Source: Thysanoteuthis rhombus (Eukaryota > Mollusca > Cephalopoda > Oegopsida > Thysanoteuthidae). From it: 64,000 bases of DNA. Location of the stretch: assembly GCA_963457665.1 (NCBI GenBank), contig OY735220.1:37183194-37247193 (forward strand), read 5' to 3'. The notes below the pieces were generated by a model. The model did no database searches. It was not told the origin of the DNA and saw nothing but the letters and a program-made list of their open reading frames with translations. Positions 11,020 through 22,090 of the stretch are shown here, piece after piece; positions within the stretch are counted from its first letter, which is position 1; the number at the start of each line of letters is the position of its first letter. The translations under genes were made by a program, and so were the position numbers.

Positions 11020-11660
11020 TATCCCACGGCATGATAGAGAATTTGACTCTTTCAGAAGTGGATTTTTGCTCGGTGATTTACTTATGGTAGTAAGCAAGTG
11101 GCCTTGATTGTAAAATAAAGAATAAGCCTTAGGTGGGATCCTAACCTACACCCTTCACGGGAGCGCTCTTCAGCCGAGTAAGCTTAAATAAGACTCTTAA
11201 ACCATCTTATATTGCAATCGCTGGTTGGTTTGTTCATATTCTGTTGATTTTTTTTTTAAACTATTCCTATTCTTACGTATTCCCTATTTAGAAAGTAGAT
11301 GCCAAGATCCTCTTACGATTTTCCCAGGTCCGTAATGTACCAAGCTGTAAGAGACGTGTGCTATCGATCTCACTTTCAAGTTGGATCCAACGTAATCCTC
11401 TATTTTTTTGTTGTTATGGACTTGGGATCTAACAATATCCTTAATTGTGTATGGTTGCCGAGTTGAGATGGTTACTAAAATCTCGGTGCGTCTTTACGTT
11501 GTTGTTTTTCTTGCAGTATTTCCAAATTGAAGGCTGGATATCATTGGTGACAAGGTTATGAAGCAATCTAAAGATAATTATTGAGTATGATTTTTGTTGG
11601 ACTACTTTCCTCGTCGAGAATAATAAACGTGTCTTTCTATTATTTTTTTATATTTTTAAA
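11017..11660. other. Unassigned sequence
   Basis: No recognisable coding motif. It lies between the (AT)n array and the left arm of the large palindrome. Confidence 0.4.
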
Positions 11661-12513
11661 TCTAGAGTTCGTTCCAGAATGTAATCACTTCTTCTGCAGC
11701 CTATAGCCCAATCTTTCAGAAAATGTCATTGAAATTCATTGAGATTTTGGGAGATATCACGAAAAAAGATATTCAGACGGACAGAGAGACACGGATAAAT
11801 ACACGTCTCTTCTAACTTCGTTAGCCAAGGTAAACTAAGAGACTATCCTTGAATAATTCTTAGCTGATCAAGAGTTCCATTCGTTGTGTTTTGTACGAAT
11901 GGATCATTCCCCTCGTTAATACCGTTATTTCTTTGAGAGCGTCTCGGCTGTGAGCCCTCTGGCTCTCTTCGAATGCACTTTGTTTACCTTCTGTCTACTT
12001 CCGTTCGATTTGTCTTCCCTAAGGATGAATCAACATTAGAAAAATGGCTGAAGCTTTAAAAAAAAAAAAAGATAAAAAATTGATTCGTATGTTACTTGAT
12101 ACGATCCACGATTTGATTTTTCTTTTCTCCCATTTTTCCAATGTTGATTTGACCCTAAGGAAGACAAATCAGACGGAAGGAAGCAGAAATAAAACAATGA
12201 ATACCCGGAGAGAGCTGTAGGGAACACGGATAGGAGGTTCGGAAAGAAATAAAAGCTTAGACAACGAAAGTAGTCTAGCTATAACACACGCAAATTAAAA
12301 TATACCATCTAATAAAACTCAGACAAGACCTATCTGAGGATAGCGTCATAGTTTACATCTGTTAACAAAGTTATAATTGGTATATGTAAACATGCGTGCT
12401 TCTCTTTGTCTGCCTGCCAGCCCACTTGATATCTCTAACATTCTCAATGAATATCAATGAGAGTTGAGCCATTAGTTACGGAAGACGTGATTGAATTTTG
12501 GAGCAGATCCCGG
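11661..12513. repeat. Large diverged inverted repeat, arms about 385 bp
   Basis: Left arm 11661-12048 and right arm 12131-12513 are reverse complements with scattered substitutions and indels. The clearest inner part is 'CGATTTGTCTTCCCTAAGG' (about 12005-12023) against 'CCTAAGGAAGACAAATCAG' (about 12154-12172). The outer part pairs 'CATTGAAATTCATTGAGATT' with 'TTCTCAATGAATATCAATG'. The central spacer is about 80 bp. It could be a fold-back element or two copies of one repeat inserted head to head. The outer ends show no obvious coding content. Confidence 0.75.
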
Positions 12514-12849
12514 ATGTCTTGTTGATTTTATTGAAATATATTCTACTGTGGGGAAAGTGTTTCAAAACCAACAATCAATAAAAAAAAATCTTTAAAAAAG
12601 CTATCTTCAAATTTCAAAGTAAGTAATTCAATTTTTGTCTAACCAAAGTTTTGTTTCCAAATATTATATTTCAGTCATGTTTTAGTAAGTGTGTAGTGTT
12701 AGCAGATGTACGTATGCTGAGTATGCTTCCTGACTGAAACTGCTGTCAAAAGAGGAAGTTGATTTTATTTAAGAGTGTAAAACATACATGAACAGAACGA
12801 CAAGAACAATCCTCAACAAATTGGGGGAGTAAGAATCACAATTCTACCG

Positions 12850-12850
<1 letters not shown>
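12514..12850. other. Unassigned AT-rich spacer
   Basis: No gene or repeat family recognised. Confidence 0.4.

Positions 12851-12856
<6 letters not shown>

Positions 12857-12914
<58 letters not shown>
12857..12914. repeat. (TA)n array abutting a PLE end
   Basis: About 29 TA units that stop exactly where the PLE-end sequence at 12915 begins. Confidence 0.9.
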
Positions 12915-12918
<4 letters not shown>

Positions 12919-13110
12919 TATGCGGTACAAATCAAGCTAGCAGTATAACATAATATAATGATATAATAATATATCAATAATATAAAGCCACTTCTGAAAT
13001 GTAATGGGCTTATTTCATAGAGTGCTCGATACATTCAACTTTTTACTCATGAAGTTAAATTGTTTTAAAGTAGAGCTGGAAATGAATAGTAGAAACATGG
13101 CTAAACACGA
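12915..13110 (-). mobile_element. Penelope-like element terminal fragment
   Basis: Shares 'GAGTGCTCGATACATTCAAC' and 'AAGTAGAGCTGGAAAT' in order with the ends at 37.0, 41.3 and 45.6 kb. At 41.3 kb the same block lies downstream (minus strand) of recognisable PLE reverse transcriptase, which gives the assignment. No coding part is attached here. Confidence 0.55.
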
Positions 13111-13299
13111 TATGAATTAAACATGAAGATTAATACTGTCCACTAGAGCTACAGAAGATACTAAGAGGGGCAATAAAACCCTAGGCCAAGATACTTAGGT
13201 CAAGATAGAAACAACTCCCATACCACTACTAAGCATCCTTGCAGAGATGACCCCTATATGGAGTTCACACCCCTTGACAGAATGAATATCCCCATACCA

Positions 13300-13431
13300 C
13301 TCACTACCACACTCACAACATTCTCACCAAACTCCCAATAAATAGACCAAAAAAAACATAGACAATTATCCGTCTGATGAGGCCTGAAGGAGGCAGAAAC
13401 ATGAGCTAGTTTGTGTAGCGAATCCACAGTC

Positions 13432-13433
<2 letters not shown>
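13300..13433 (+). mobile_element. PLE-type terminal fragment with ribozyme-like core
   Basis: A short segment ending in the hammerhead-like motif (separate entry) and 'GCGAATCCACAGTCTAC', beyond which a (TA)n array begins. The same 'GTGTAGCGAATCC...ACTATATAT' junction occurs at 47.4 kb and, on the other strand, at 41.45 kb next to PLE coding remnants. Confidence 0.5.
13369..13422 (+). ncRNA. Hammerhead ribozyme-like motif, copy 1
   Basis: Core 'CTGATGA' at 13374-13380 is followed by stem II GCCT/AGGC (13382-13385 with 13391-13394, loop GAAGG) and 'GAAAC' at 13396-13400. A short stem III (ACA at 13399-13401 with TGT at 13414-13416) leaves A13417 as the residue before the cleavage site. Stem I is partial: TCCGT (13369-13373) with GCGAA (13418-13422), one C-A mismatch. 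PLEs are known to carry type I hammerheads. Odd point: position 10.1/11.1 is G-A rather than G-C, so activity may be weak or lost. Confidence 0.55.

Positions 13434-13499
<66 letters not shown>
13434..13499. repeat. (TA)n array after ribozyme-like motif, copy 1
   Basis: About 33 TA units beginning at the 'CTACTATATA' junction of the PLE-type fragment. Confidence 0.95.
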
Positions 13500-13502
<3 letters not shown>

Positions 13503-13574
13503 TTTGCTCGACTCACCATTGGGTTACCAACAAGGATTGAACCCCATGCATCATTATTGCAAACTTGTTAAACA

Positions 13575-13632
13575 CTGATGAGGCCCGAAGAGGGCAGAAA
13601 CATGAGCTAGTTTGTGTAGTGAATCCACATTC

Positions 13633-13635
<3 letters not shown>
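13575..13635 (+). ncRNA. Hammerhead ribozyme-like motif, copy 2
   Basis: A second 60-bp copy of the unit, with 'CTGATGA' at 13575-13581, stem II GCCC/GGGC (13583-13586 with 13592-13595, loop GAAGA) and 'GAAAC' at 13597-13601. Compared with copy 1 the last stem II pair has changed from T-A to C-G on both sides, a compensatory change. Sequence upstream of the core does not pair with the stem I 3' strand, so this copy is probably inactive. It too runs directly into (TA)n. Confidence 0.5.

Positions 13636-13720
<85 letters not shown>
13636..13720. repeat. (TA)n-(GATA)n compound microsatellite
   Basis: About 25 TA units followed by nine GATA units. Confidence 0.95.
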
Positions 13721-13721
<1 letters not shown>

Positions 13722-14560
13722 CAAACTAATACTACAACTACACAAGGGTTTATTTCATTGTAATAAATGATTCGTTCATGAAATTTACGTACTGTAATTT
13801 GAAATCTCGATCGAGTGATGGGTAGCTGGTTCTTACTGACTAAGCCGAGCTGGCAATCCTTGCACGTCTATGAATTTTTTTTTTTAATCATGTATACAAT
13901 AAAAAGGTGCTTGTGATCATTTTCAGTCGGTATGGAAGTAGGATTGAAGTTTACCCCTGCAACCAATCATACGTTCGCCTCGATTGTTTATTTGAACATC
14001 TGAGGATATCGATTACGTACTGTCCAAGATTGTGATATTTGAATCGTATTCCTAGACAGAACTCTGGACTTAGACAAGTATTTATCTACCGAGTGTAAAC
14101 ATAGTCAAACATTTGAATTTTGTATTGTTGTATGAACATAAAAGATATTTATTACTTTTCTTCTTTTGAGCTCTTACATAGAAAATGAAAAAAGAAATAA
14201 CTTATATCCAAACAAATAGATTATTTTGGGTTGAAAAACATTGTTTTCTTCAAAATAGATTTTACTCCTCAAAGGTCGGGAAACTTTTCTGATGAGTTAT
14301 TTACGGATTAGATGTAGACGAAAGGTTAAATTTTCTGTGTTTTTCAAATCCTCCCCAAACAGAATATAGGATCGTTCGATAATCTCAATTTACGAATCAT
14401 TACCAAATCCTTGAGTAGTAAGGCAGTTTCGATTCAGGTGTTACTAAAACCAAACTGTTTATACACAAACAATTCTTAAACCCATTACCATAAACGTTAC
14501 GAATAAGCAGATAAATATAGAGATAGGAAGAACAATATGTCATTTCGAAAGCTTCATTTT
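13721..14560. other. Unassigned AT-rich sequence
   Basis: No gene recognised. A short stretch at 13800-13860 has balanced composition but no motif that I can place. Confidence 0.4.
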
Positions 14561-14564
14561 CATC

Positions 14565-14800
14565 ATCAGTGACAGTATCAACAGCAGCAGCAGTAGTCTT
14601 TTAGCATCCAGTATTAGACATACACCTTCCTTGGGATTAGCTAGAATTCACTATCAAAGGTGGTTCGAAGCCAGTACTCCCTAAACTTATCTATTTCGTC
14701 ACATCATTTTATTTTCTGTTGGCTACGGTTTCGCTTATGATCTCTGGGGATCCACTTTGTTAGTCATGATATCCAGTAGTTTTCTGTCATTCTTGCAACG
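14565..14800 (-). mobile_element. RTE-like LINE 3' end, antisense, decayed
   Basis: Carries 'CATCATCAG', 'CAGTAGTCTTTTAGCATCCA', 'GGGGATCCACTTTGTTAGTC' and 'CATTCTTGCAACG', the usual order with more substitutions than other copies. It ends shortly before the 3' boundary of an adjacent family A copy. Confidence 0.6.
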
Positions 14801-14839
14801 TATTAATGAATATATATTTCTTAACCGCTTATAATTGAT

Positions 14840-15325
14840 CAAAACCGGGGAAACTTTTGAATCAGTCGACGAAAACTGACACCAAAACTGGCAACAAGTT
14901 TCTTCAGTTCTCAAGTCAGTCTGGCTGACTGGTTCTGAATGTATATGCACATTGCACATTCAGGTTGCACCAACGGAGTTGAAGGTCTTGAAATTTGAAC
15001 ATTTTTGCATTTATTGTGTGAAAAAAAAATAGTAAAAACTGTTTAATCCTCCCCTAAACGAGTTTCTCAGAATTTAATTTGCAGCGTAAGTTCACACCAA
15101 ATTTGTCCCCTTAGTTTGTTTGTTTGTTTTTTTCGTTTTTTGTTTTCAAGAAACGTTAACGTTTATTTTCGATGGAACGAACCTTTTTTTAAAAAAAAAA
15201 GGCGTGAGAATTAATTTCTCCATTGATCAACCTTTTTATAATTTGTTTATTTAACATCCCTAACATGCTGCCAAAATACGTTCAAATTGTGATGATTCTT
15301 TTTGAGTGGCTAACCAGACCTGTTT
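14840..15325 (-). mobile_element. Family A element without LINE insert
   Basis: On the minus strand it starts 'CAGGTCTGGTTAGCCACT' (15306-15323) and passes through 'AAAAGGTTGATCAATGGAG', 'GGGGACAAATTTGGTGTGAA' and the 'TTACGCTGCAAATTAAATTC' block. It ends with 'AGCCAGACTGACTTGAGAAC' and 'GCCAGTTTTGGTGTCAGTT'. It lacks any LINE tail at the internal site used in the 8, 9 and 61 kb copies. Confidence 0.65.
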
Positions 15326-15670
15326 TTTTTTTTTTCATTTTGAATAGTTAAGTGTTGGATAAAACGGAACGGGAAGAAACGAAGATAGGATGATTGCGTT
15401 CGAACAGTTCTCAAAGAAGGAAAAGCCTGTCCGTTTGCTTTGAAAATCAGCACTCGATTAGCTCGTTTCATTCCTAGGCTCGAACTCCAACCGTTGTCGT
15501 TAATAAGAAGAGGAAGATGACGATCTTTGATTACACAACTTTGGCTTAACCTGGCACCAAGCCTCAGGAATAGGGTACCCAAGTGAGGGCCAAACTCACC
15601 ACTTTGGAAAATTAGACTGCAAAATGTGTTTGTTACTGAAGATACTCCTCATACTAAGCTTAGTTTCTTC
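15326..15670. other. Unassigned sequence
   Basis: A 90-codon minus-strand ORF at 15310-15582 overlaps the family A boundary and matches nothing recognisable. Confidence 0.35.
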
Positions 15671-15674
15671 TGAT

Positions 15675-16055
15675 CCTCACCAGTCTTGTATCGTCCGTCA
15701 TTAGAAATTAACCTCCCACAGGATTTGCCACATTTCTCTATCGTGGGCGTTGCAGTGCAAGTATTTTCTGAATTTGTTTAGTTCATCTCTGCATCTTGTA
15801 TTCCGTCAGCTTCAGTTTCGCATTTGATCTCTAGAGATCCATGTTGTGAGTCATGATGTCCAGCGATTGTTCGCAATTCTTGCAACATGACCGGCCCATT
15901 GCCATTTAAGTTTTCTAATAGATTCTATGATGTCTCTAACTCTCATTTTCCTCGTTATATACTGTACTATCTAGTGATATCTCCATATGAGGTTGAGCAT
16001 GATTTTCTCATGTGGGCGTTGCATGCTTCTCGGTTTGAGGGTCTGCTTCGTCTGA
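15675..16055 (-). mobile_element. RTE-like LINE 3' end, antisense
   Basis: Reads 'ACCAGTCTTGTATCGTCCGT', 'GGATTTGCCACATTTCTCTA' and 'GAGATCCATGTTGTGAGTCA' through to 'CATGATTTTCTCATGTGGGC' and 'GGTTTGAGGGTCTGCTTC'. The CAT tail is eroded. Confidence 0.7.
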
Positions 16056-16059
16056 TATA

Positions 16060-16152
16060 GGACCATTACAGCGAACAGGGATCGAACTCACTCTACTATC
16101 AAACTGGTTTTCTCGAGGATTTGACTTATCATCTGACTTACCATTGACTGCC
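16060..16152 (-). repeat. Possible tRNA-derived SINE head (B-box like)
   Basis: On the minus strand 'GAGTTCGATCCCTG' resembles a polymerase III B box (GGTTCGANTCC). A weaker A-box-like 'TGGTAAGTCAGATGA' lies about 40 bases upstream. No cloverleaf was confirmed and there is no clear tail, so the call is tentative. Confidence 0.25.
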
Positions 16153-16294
16153 CACAGTGATGATGAACTTTTTTTTGCACTCTGTGTCGAAATATCAATG
16201 TTTTAACTAATCCTGTTGTAGGAGTGTCACTCACATGTATATCTTTTTTACATGTATAGTTTTTGATAAATGCTTGTAGATTCTTTGGGTAAAG

Positions 16295-16557
16295 ATCTAT
16301 CTATCTATCTATCTATCTATCTGTATCCATCTAAAAATTTACATCTCCATCTATCTATCTATCTATCTATATCTATATCTATATCTATCCATCTATCTAT
16401 CTATATATCTATCTACCTACCTATCTATCTATCTATCTATCCATATCACTATATCTATATCTATGTATATATCTATTTCTATATATCTACATCGATCTAA
16501 ATATCTACATCTATGTATATATCTATCTATTTATCTCTCTATATATATCTATGTGTG

Positions 16558-16636
<79 letters not shown>

Positions 16637-16650
16637 GTGTGTGTGTGTGT
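16295..16650. repeat. (CTAT)n-(TA)n-(GT)n compound microsatellite
   Basis: About 250 bp of CTAT units interspersed with CTAC, CATC and TATATC variants, then (TA)n at 16567-16606 with one AA step, then (GT)n to 16650. ORFs across it (Ile/Tyr/Ser or Val/Cys repeats) are artefacts. Confidence 0.95.
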
Positions 16651-17047
16651 ATGAGGTCGGTGAGTGTAGGACTGGAATTCGTTATTGTTTATAACTGTGA
16701 ATTTGATACAAAACGAAACACAACAAGGGCAGAGGAAATGGAGGAAGTATATAAATGCCCAACCCCCATTTTCCAAACAGAAAGGATTTTAGAGATAGAC
16801 TCTTAAGGTCCAGCAATAAAAAAGGAAAGAGGAGTCCTCAAATATCCAAGTAAAGTTGAAAAAGAAGCAAGACTCTTCGACAATATAATAAATAGTTGAA
16901 TTCTAAAAATTTTAGAACCGTGACCGTGGTATGGAAAATCACTCATCTTTCAACCCAAAAGCATAGATAATTAGCATTTGATCTCGATTTTATTTCAAAT
17001 TATATTTACTATATTTTGCCGTAATTTTGAATGTAGATTTCATAGGT

Positions 17048-17050
<3 letters not shown>
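16651..17050. other. Unassigned sequence
   Basis: No gene recognised between the two large microsatellites. Confidence 0.4.

Positions 17051-17052
<2 letters not shown>

Positions 17053-17134
<82 letters not shown>
17053..17134. repeat. (TC)n microsatellite
   Basis: Forty-one uninterrupted TC units, a long polypyrimidine-polypurine tract with potential for H-DNA. Confidence 0.98.
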
Positions 17135-17137
<3 letters not shown>

Positions 17138-18390
17138 CTCTCTGTCTCTTTCTCTACCTGATGAGGTCAGTGAGACTAGAACTGAATTTGTCAAAAATCT
17201 AACCCTGGGACTTTAATTGAGTTGAGAACTTCGAAAAATAAGCACTGATAACACCCACTCATAGCTTACAAGAACCGATTGGATGGCTGTGAACAGCCGG
17301 CGGAGGTCTAAAGTCACTGACCAACATCAGCAACAGACAATCCACCAGACCCCCTGCCGACACGTCATGAGCCAGTGTGTCAGGGCATGGCCTATCACTC
17401 CCCATGGTTTGCTTATGTATTAGCCAGTAATTTTTCTCGTTTATTTTTAAAAACTCCGCGCAATAGAGTAAAACTAGAAATTTCAAAATATACTTATAGA
17501 ACAGGGATGAAAATTATATTGATTTTTTTTTCAGGAAAGTTTTACTTAAATCCCTACTAACACCTGATGTCATAGGTTTGCCATTTTTGTACGTTTTATC
17601 AACTCGAGAACATTTTTTTCTTTTTGTGAAATTCTCAATTGTTAAAGATACGTTTTTTCTTCTTCATGAAACGTCAAAAAATTCATACACTGATGAGACA
17701 GAATTCGAATGGGTTAATGATAACATACATTAGCTCGTCCTTTGATTTCCAGCATACATGATAAATCTGACACAGTTTCCGACATTCCAAATGATTATAT
17801 TCATGTCAAGACTGGCAATTTGTATAACAGCCAGTTTTCTATTATTGTTTTGGAAATCATAATAAAAGTATAGATGGCTCAGGTATACGTTCACTTTTTT
17901 CTTTGCTTTATTTTCATCGAATTCTACGTAACACGTGTTGGATTCTCGTTTTTCATGAGGTTATAAAAACAAAAATAGAGGAATGATTGACGAAATCGCC
18001 AATATCATGAAATTAAAATGCAGTTAATAATCCCAGATGGATTACGAAAAAATCATTGGTTTGGACGGTGATCCACTGGGAATAATGCAAGCAAAAATTT
18101 CTGCACAAACCTGAAGTTGATCTTGAGAATGAAGAATGATCTAAAAATGCAAACAGATCATCGCTAGATAATTTTTTCTCCATACAAACCATTTTCAAAT
18201 GAGTACTGAGGCAATTTTGAATTAAGTGTTGCCAAAAGATTAAATCAATTTACTTGTCTTTTCTTTTTTTTTTCAAATCAGCCTTATGAGGAATATAGAA
18301 TCGTAAGATAATTTTTGTATGCAAACCATTACTAAACCCGTGACCATAAAATTTATGAATATGTTTCGACACTATTATTCCCGGGTCTGA
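17135..18390. other. Unassigned region
   Basis: 17270-17400 is noticeably more GC-rich than its surroundings and encodes an unrecognised minus-strand ORF (17259-17486). It may be an old repeat. The remainder is AT-rich with no supported gene. Confidence 0.35.
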
Positions 18391-18482
18391 AAGGAGGCCA
18401 GGACTAGGAAATGATGGAAACCGTCAACAAAAACTGTCACCAACACTGTCTGCATGTTTTTTTTTTAGTTTTCAAGTCACAG
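18391..18482 (-). mobile_element. Family A 3' end fragment, antisense
   Basis: Contains 'GGAAACCGTCAACAAAAACT', 'GTCACCAACACTGTC' and 'AGTTTTCAAGTCA', the reverse complement of the family 3' end. No further family sequence follows. Confidence 0.5.
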
Positions 18483-18762
18483 TAGTACATTGTCTTGGGA
18501 ATAGATCAAAACAGTCATCAGAATTAAGCAAAGGAAGATTTATGCATAAAACGCAAGCAGTTTTATAAAATGAAAAATTAACAATAAATGCAAACAGATC
18601 ACAGTGTACATTTTTTCGCTCACTTCCACAAAGTGACAAGTTCAAGGCGTGGTCCTGGCTTGCCAAAAATGATCCTAGTCCCCACAACAAATGTCGCTGA
18701 GACATTGAAGCAAGCTTGACGTGATTACAGGATGGGTCCTCAACAAGATGGATACGGTTTGT
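18483..18762. other. Unassigned sequence
   Basis: Part of a 141-codon minus-strand frame (18472-18897) that overlaps LINE-derived DNA; no family recognised for this part. Confidence 0.3.
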
Positions 18763-19240
18763 CATCATCATCATCACAATAAATATCATTAGCAGCATCA
18801 GCCTTTCAGCGTCCGTCTTGGATATAGATCGTTCCAAGAATTTACCAAACCTTTCTATCGTGGGCATAGTGGAGCCTATAATTTCTGAACCTATCAATTA
18901 TATCATGCCCCTTTATATTATTACGGTCATGGTATTGCATATGATCTCTTGGGATCGACATTGTGCGTTGTGATGTCCAACAGTTGTTAACCATTCTTGC
19001 AGTACGACCAAACCATTGCCATTTTGGTTTTTTAATGGATTCTTTCATATCTTTGACTCCTGTTTTTTTCTCTAATATACTCTTTTGTGATATCTCAATG
19101 TGAAGTTGAACATGATTCTGACATATGCACGCTGCATGGTTTTCAATTTGAGGGTCAATCAGTTGGTCAGGTTCTATGTTTCTGATTCAGAAGTGACTAT
19201 CGGGAGAATGTATCGGTTGTATGCCCTTTTTAAGTAAACC
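18763..19240 (-). mobile_element. RTE-like LINE 3' end, antisense, longer copy
   Basis: The CAT tail at 18763-18776 is followed by 'CAGCCTTTCAGCGTCCGTC' and 'GGGATCGACATTGTGCGTTG'. Minus-strand residues include 'KPKWQWFGRTARMVNNCWTS' and 'IPRDHMQY'. It extends to about 19240, where the reverse complement of the 'TACAACCAATGCATTCTCC' block (upstream part of the ORF) is visible. Confidence 0.7.
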
Positions 19241-20440
19241 CCTCATTGACAATAGCATAACTGCTGTGTCCAGCTGGTCAGAACACTGACAGGTCAAGTC
19301 AGCCCATCGCACATTAGACTAATCTCACATGAGTCAAATCAGCCCTTTTTTGTTGTCCCAGTCGATATTCTTATCCTTATTCGTAAAAAAACATTTGTAG
19401 ATTAACTTTTATTGCAAATGAATATGTTTAATTTCGTTTGTTTGTTTTTAAAAGGTATCCTTGATAAAATCAATTATGAAATAGAATTTATGTTGTGAAG
19501 CAATGAATACAGCCAGTTTTGTTGTTATATTCCTGTTCTTTTCGTTTCCATGTATAATATGCTTCCAAAATCATTTTCACTTAGAACGTAAAAAAACCCT
19601 ATCGAGCATGATAATTCTTTCTTGCAAATAAATACACGTGATTTACAAATAATCTTTCCCTCGTCAAATATGAATTATGAATATTGTGTAAAATACACAG
19701 GAAGTTACTGAACTATAACGTGACTACAAAAGTTACAGTTTTCTTTGTTTTGCTACAAACGAAGTTATTTAGAAAACGTTTAAAAAAACAAACAAATGCG
19801 ATTACTTGTTTTTGTTTGCAATACAGTTTAACCTACGAATGATCTTTTTTTTCAAAAAAGAATAAATCGACCAAGTTGATTGTGAACCAAATTTACCACA
19901 GAGGACGGCTAATTTGATCATATGCCAATCTGACTCGAAGCAGTCAGAACTACCGGATGACATGTGATATGTACGATCGCTTCCCCAAGGATAAGAGATT
20001 GTATGAAGTCATCGTTAGCAAGAAGGAAATTAATCCAATGTAGGTGTTGCTGTCCAAGCAGACCAAGTGAGGTCGGATAAAGGTAGAATAAAGCACATTG
20101 AATATCAAGGCCTCTCCAGAGTTTATGGAGCATGAAGGTGATATGGGCTTTACTCATCATTATTGGCGAGCTTGAAATAGACCTGAAGCGCCATCCAATG
20201 ATGTTTGAAGAATTGGAAATATGGGGGAGAATCGAAACCATTCAAATGACAGCATAATCAAAATCAGCAATAATAATGAAGTGAGTCCTGAAATATTTGG
20301 GAAGATTGTTGACAATTGATCTCTCATGTAAACCAGCAGATATCACTGGTGGTTATGCTCAACATGGACAATAATAATAATAGCTCACAATTCCAGTCAA
20401 TAATTGAACAACTGTAGCGTTCAAATTTAAAGCCATTTAT
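19241..20440. other. Unassigned region with a 107-codon ORF
   Basis: The minus-strand ORF at 19918-20241 begins 'MVSILPHISNSSNIIGWRFR' and lies in DNA less AT-rich than its flanks. I do not recognise it. It could be a fragment of an element not otherwise represented here. Confidence in a real gene is low. Confidence 0.2.
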
Positions 20441-21515
20441 AGAAAATTCCTTCGAATGATAAATATAGCCAGAATAAATTCAAGTTATGACATCGAGCAC
20501 GTTTTCCACTTGAAACAGCTAAACATGTAGTTTTAAAAACGTCCAGAAACATTTAAATTCTCAAGAATCTGAATGTTATTGCTAAGCGTGTCAAAATAGG
20601 ATCCAAAAAGGGTAAAAAAATCTTCTTTTTTTAACAATTTTAGAGAGGGTGTAGTGGAGTAATGATGCGAATTTTCAAGTCTTTTGGACAAAACAGCATG
20701 GCCAGGAGCAGTGGAGCCACACAAACAAACATACACACTTATTTAGATAAAGATAAACCTTTTAGCCATCTTTGACGTCAATGGTTCTTCAGTAGGAAGA
20801 GAAAGAACGAACGAAATGACCGATATATGACTGCGTACAGCGCCACAACGTAGAGGAATGAATGTCGATTATCTGAACAATAAAGTATCCGAACTAAATA
20901 CACCCGTCTTTTTCGGATAATTGACGTTCGTCTGTAAATAGTAACAATAGCAGAATAAATCGAATGTATTAGAACTAATTCTGCTTCTCAACGAATGCTG
21001 ACATCGAAATACTTTCAGTATCCAAATCCCCGTTCGAAATAACCGTTTTAAAAACAAATAAGTGCCGTAAGAGCTGTCAAATCCATATGGATTTTGATGA
21101 CAGGACGACGCATAGTGTTAACAGATCGTTTCATCTACTCTGTCAGATGACAACTTTCTATGGATTGTAACCTTTTATTTTCTCTCTCGTTGCTGTCGGG
21201 GCTACGTCGTATATTTATCAAACACGCTAAATGTCCTATTTGGCAGGCAAGTCGAATGAAGAGCGTCGTGGAGAACTTTGAAAAAAGAATGTGGGAGTTT
21301 ATCGTCAAACTATATGTTGACTTCAAATTCATACTGTCATAAGTTTCTCTCACCGGAAACCGTTGCGTCATATGCGTAGAATGATGATCTACACAAAAAC
21401 TGATGACGTGATGTCTATCCAAAGTTTGCTATTCCAATAAACAGGAACTACTAATAAAAGAAATGATTAAGGACATGTAGTTCTTGAATGATGCTGTATT
21501 GAGAAATTAATTCTG
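20441..21515. other. Unassigned AT-rich region
   Basis: Short minus-strand ORFs at 20533-20736, 20869-21057 and 21135-21422 show no recognisable motif. There is a short perfect palindrome with the centre CCATATGG near 21085. Confidence 0.35.
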
Positions 21516-21519
21516 TTTT

Positions 21520-22090
21520 GTTCAATGGTTGGTTTTTAATGAAGCAAGTGAGTTTGACCCTCTCAGAACCAAGTCTGTTTTGATATAGATTAAGTTATTT
21601 ACTGATGTGTTTGTTACGAACAGTCGGAATTGTAAAACATCGGTTTCTTCAGTTTTTAAGCTAGTCTGGCTGGCTATGTATTTATGTGTCGTGCATACAG
21701 TCCACATCAACAGAACTAGCTAAAGGGCTCTGAATTTGAGCATTCACCCTCACTGAGTCTTCAAAAACACCTCTTTATTATATTTCGCAACAAAATCAGT
21801 TTTTAATAGAGGTTCAATTTACAATGTAAGTGTACGTAAAACTGATAACTCTGCTTGTGTCCGTTAGCGTCCACGCTTGTTTTTGTTTTTGTTTTTTGTT
21901 TTTTTTACTGTCTGAATTGACTCATTTAGTGATCAGCACCCAATAAAAAAAGGAGTAAGTGATTTATTCAATGGTCACCACCTTTTTAAACTTTTAACTA
22001 ATCACACCAAAATACGACATGCTGCCAAAAGACATTGATCTCTTGACGGGTTCTGTTGGATGACGAACCAAGCCAGTTTAGTTAGATCTT
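21520..22090 (-). mobile_element. Family A element without LINE insert
   Basis: Read on the minus strand it passes from 'GTTCGTCATCCAACAGAACC' through 'GCAGCATGTCGTATTTTGGT', 'GTGATTAG', 'TTACATTGTAAATTGAACC' and 'ACACATAAATACATAGCCAG' to 'AGCTTAAAAACTGAAGAAAC' at the 3' end. It is complete apart from eroded termini. Confidence 0.65.

Noticed and set aside
18472..18897. 141-codon minus-strand ORF as a possible gene
   Set aside because: Its N-terminal part is LINE tail and its remainder shows no recognised motif or conservation signal.
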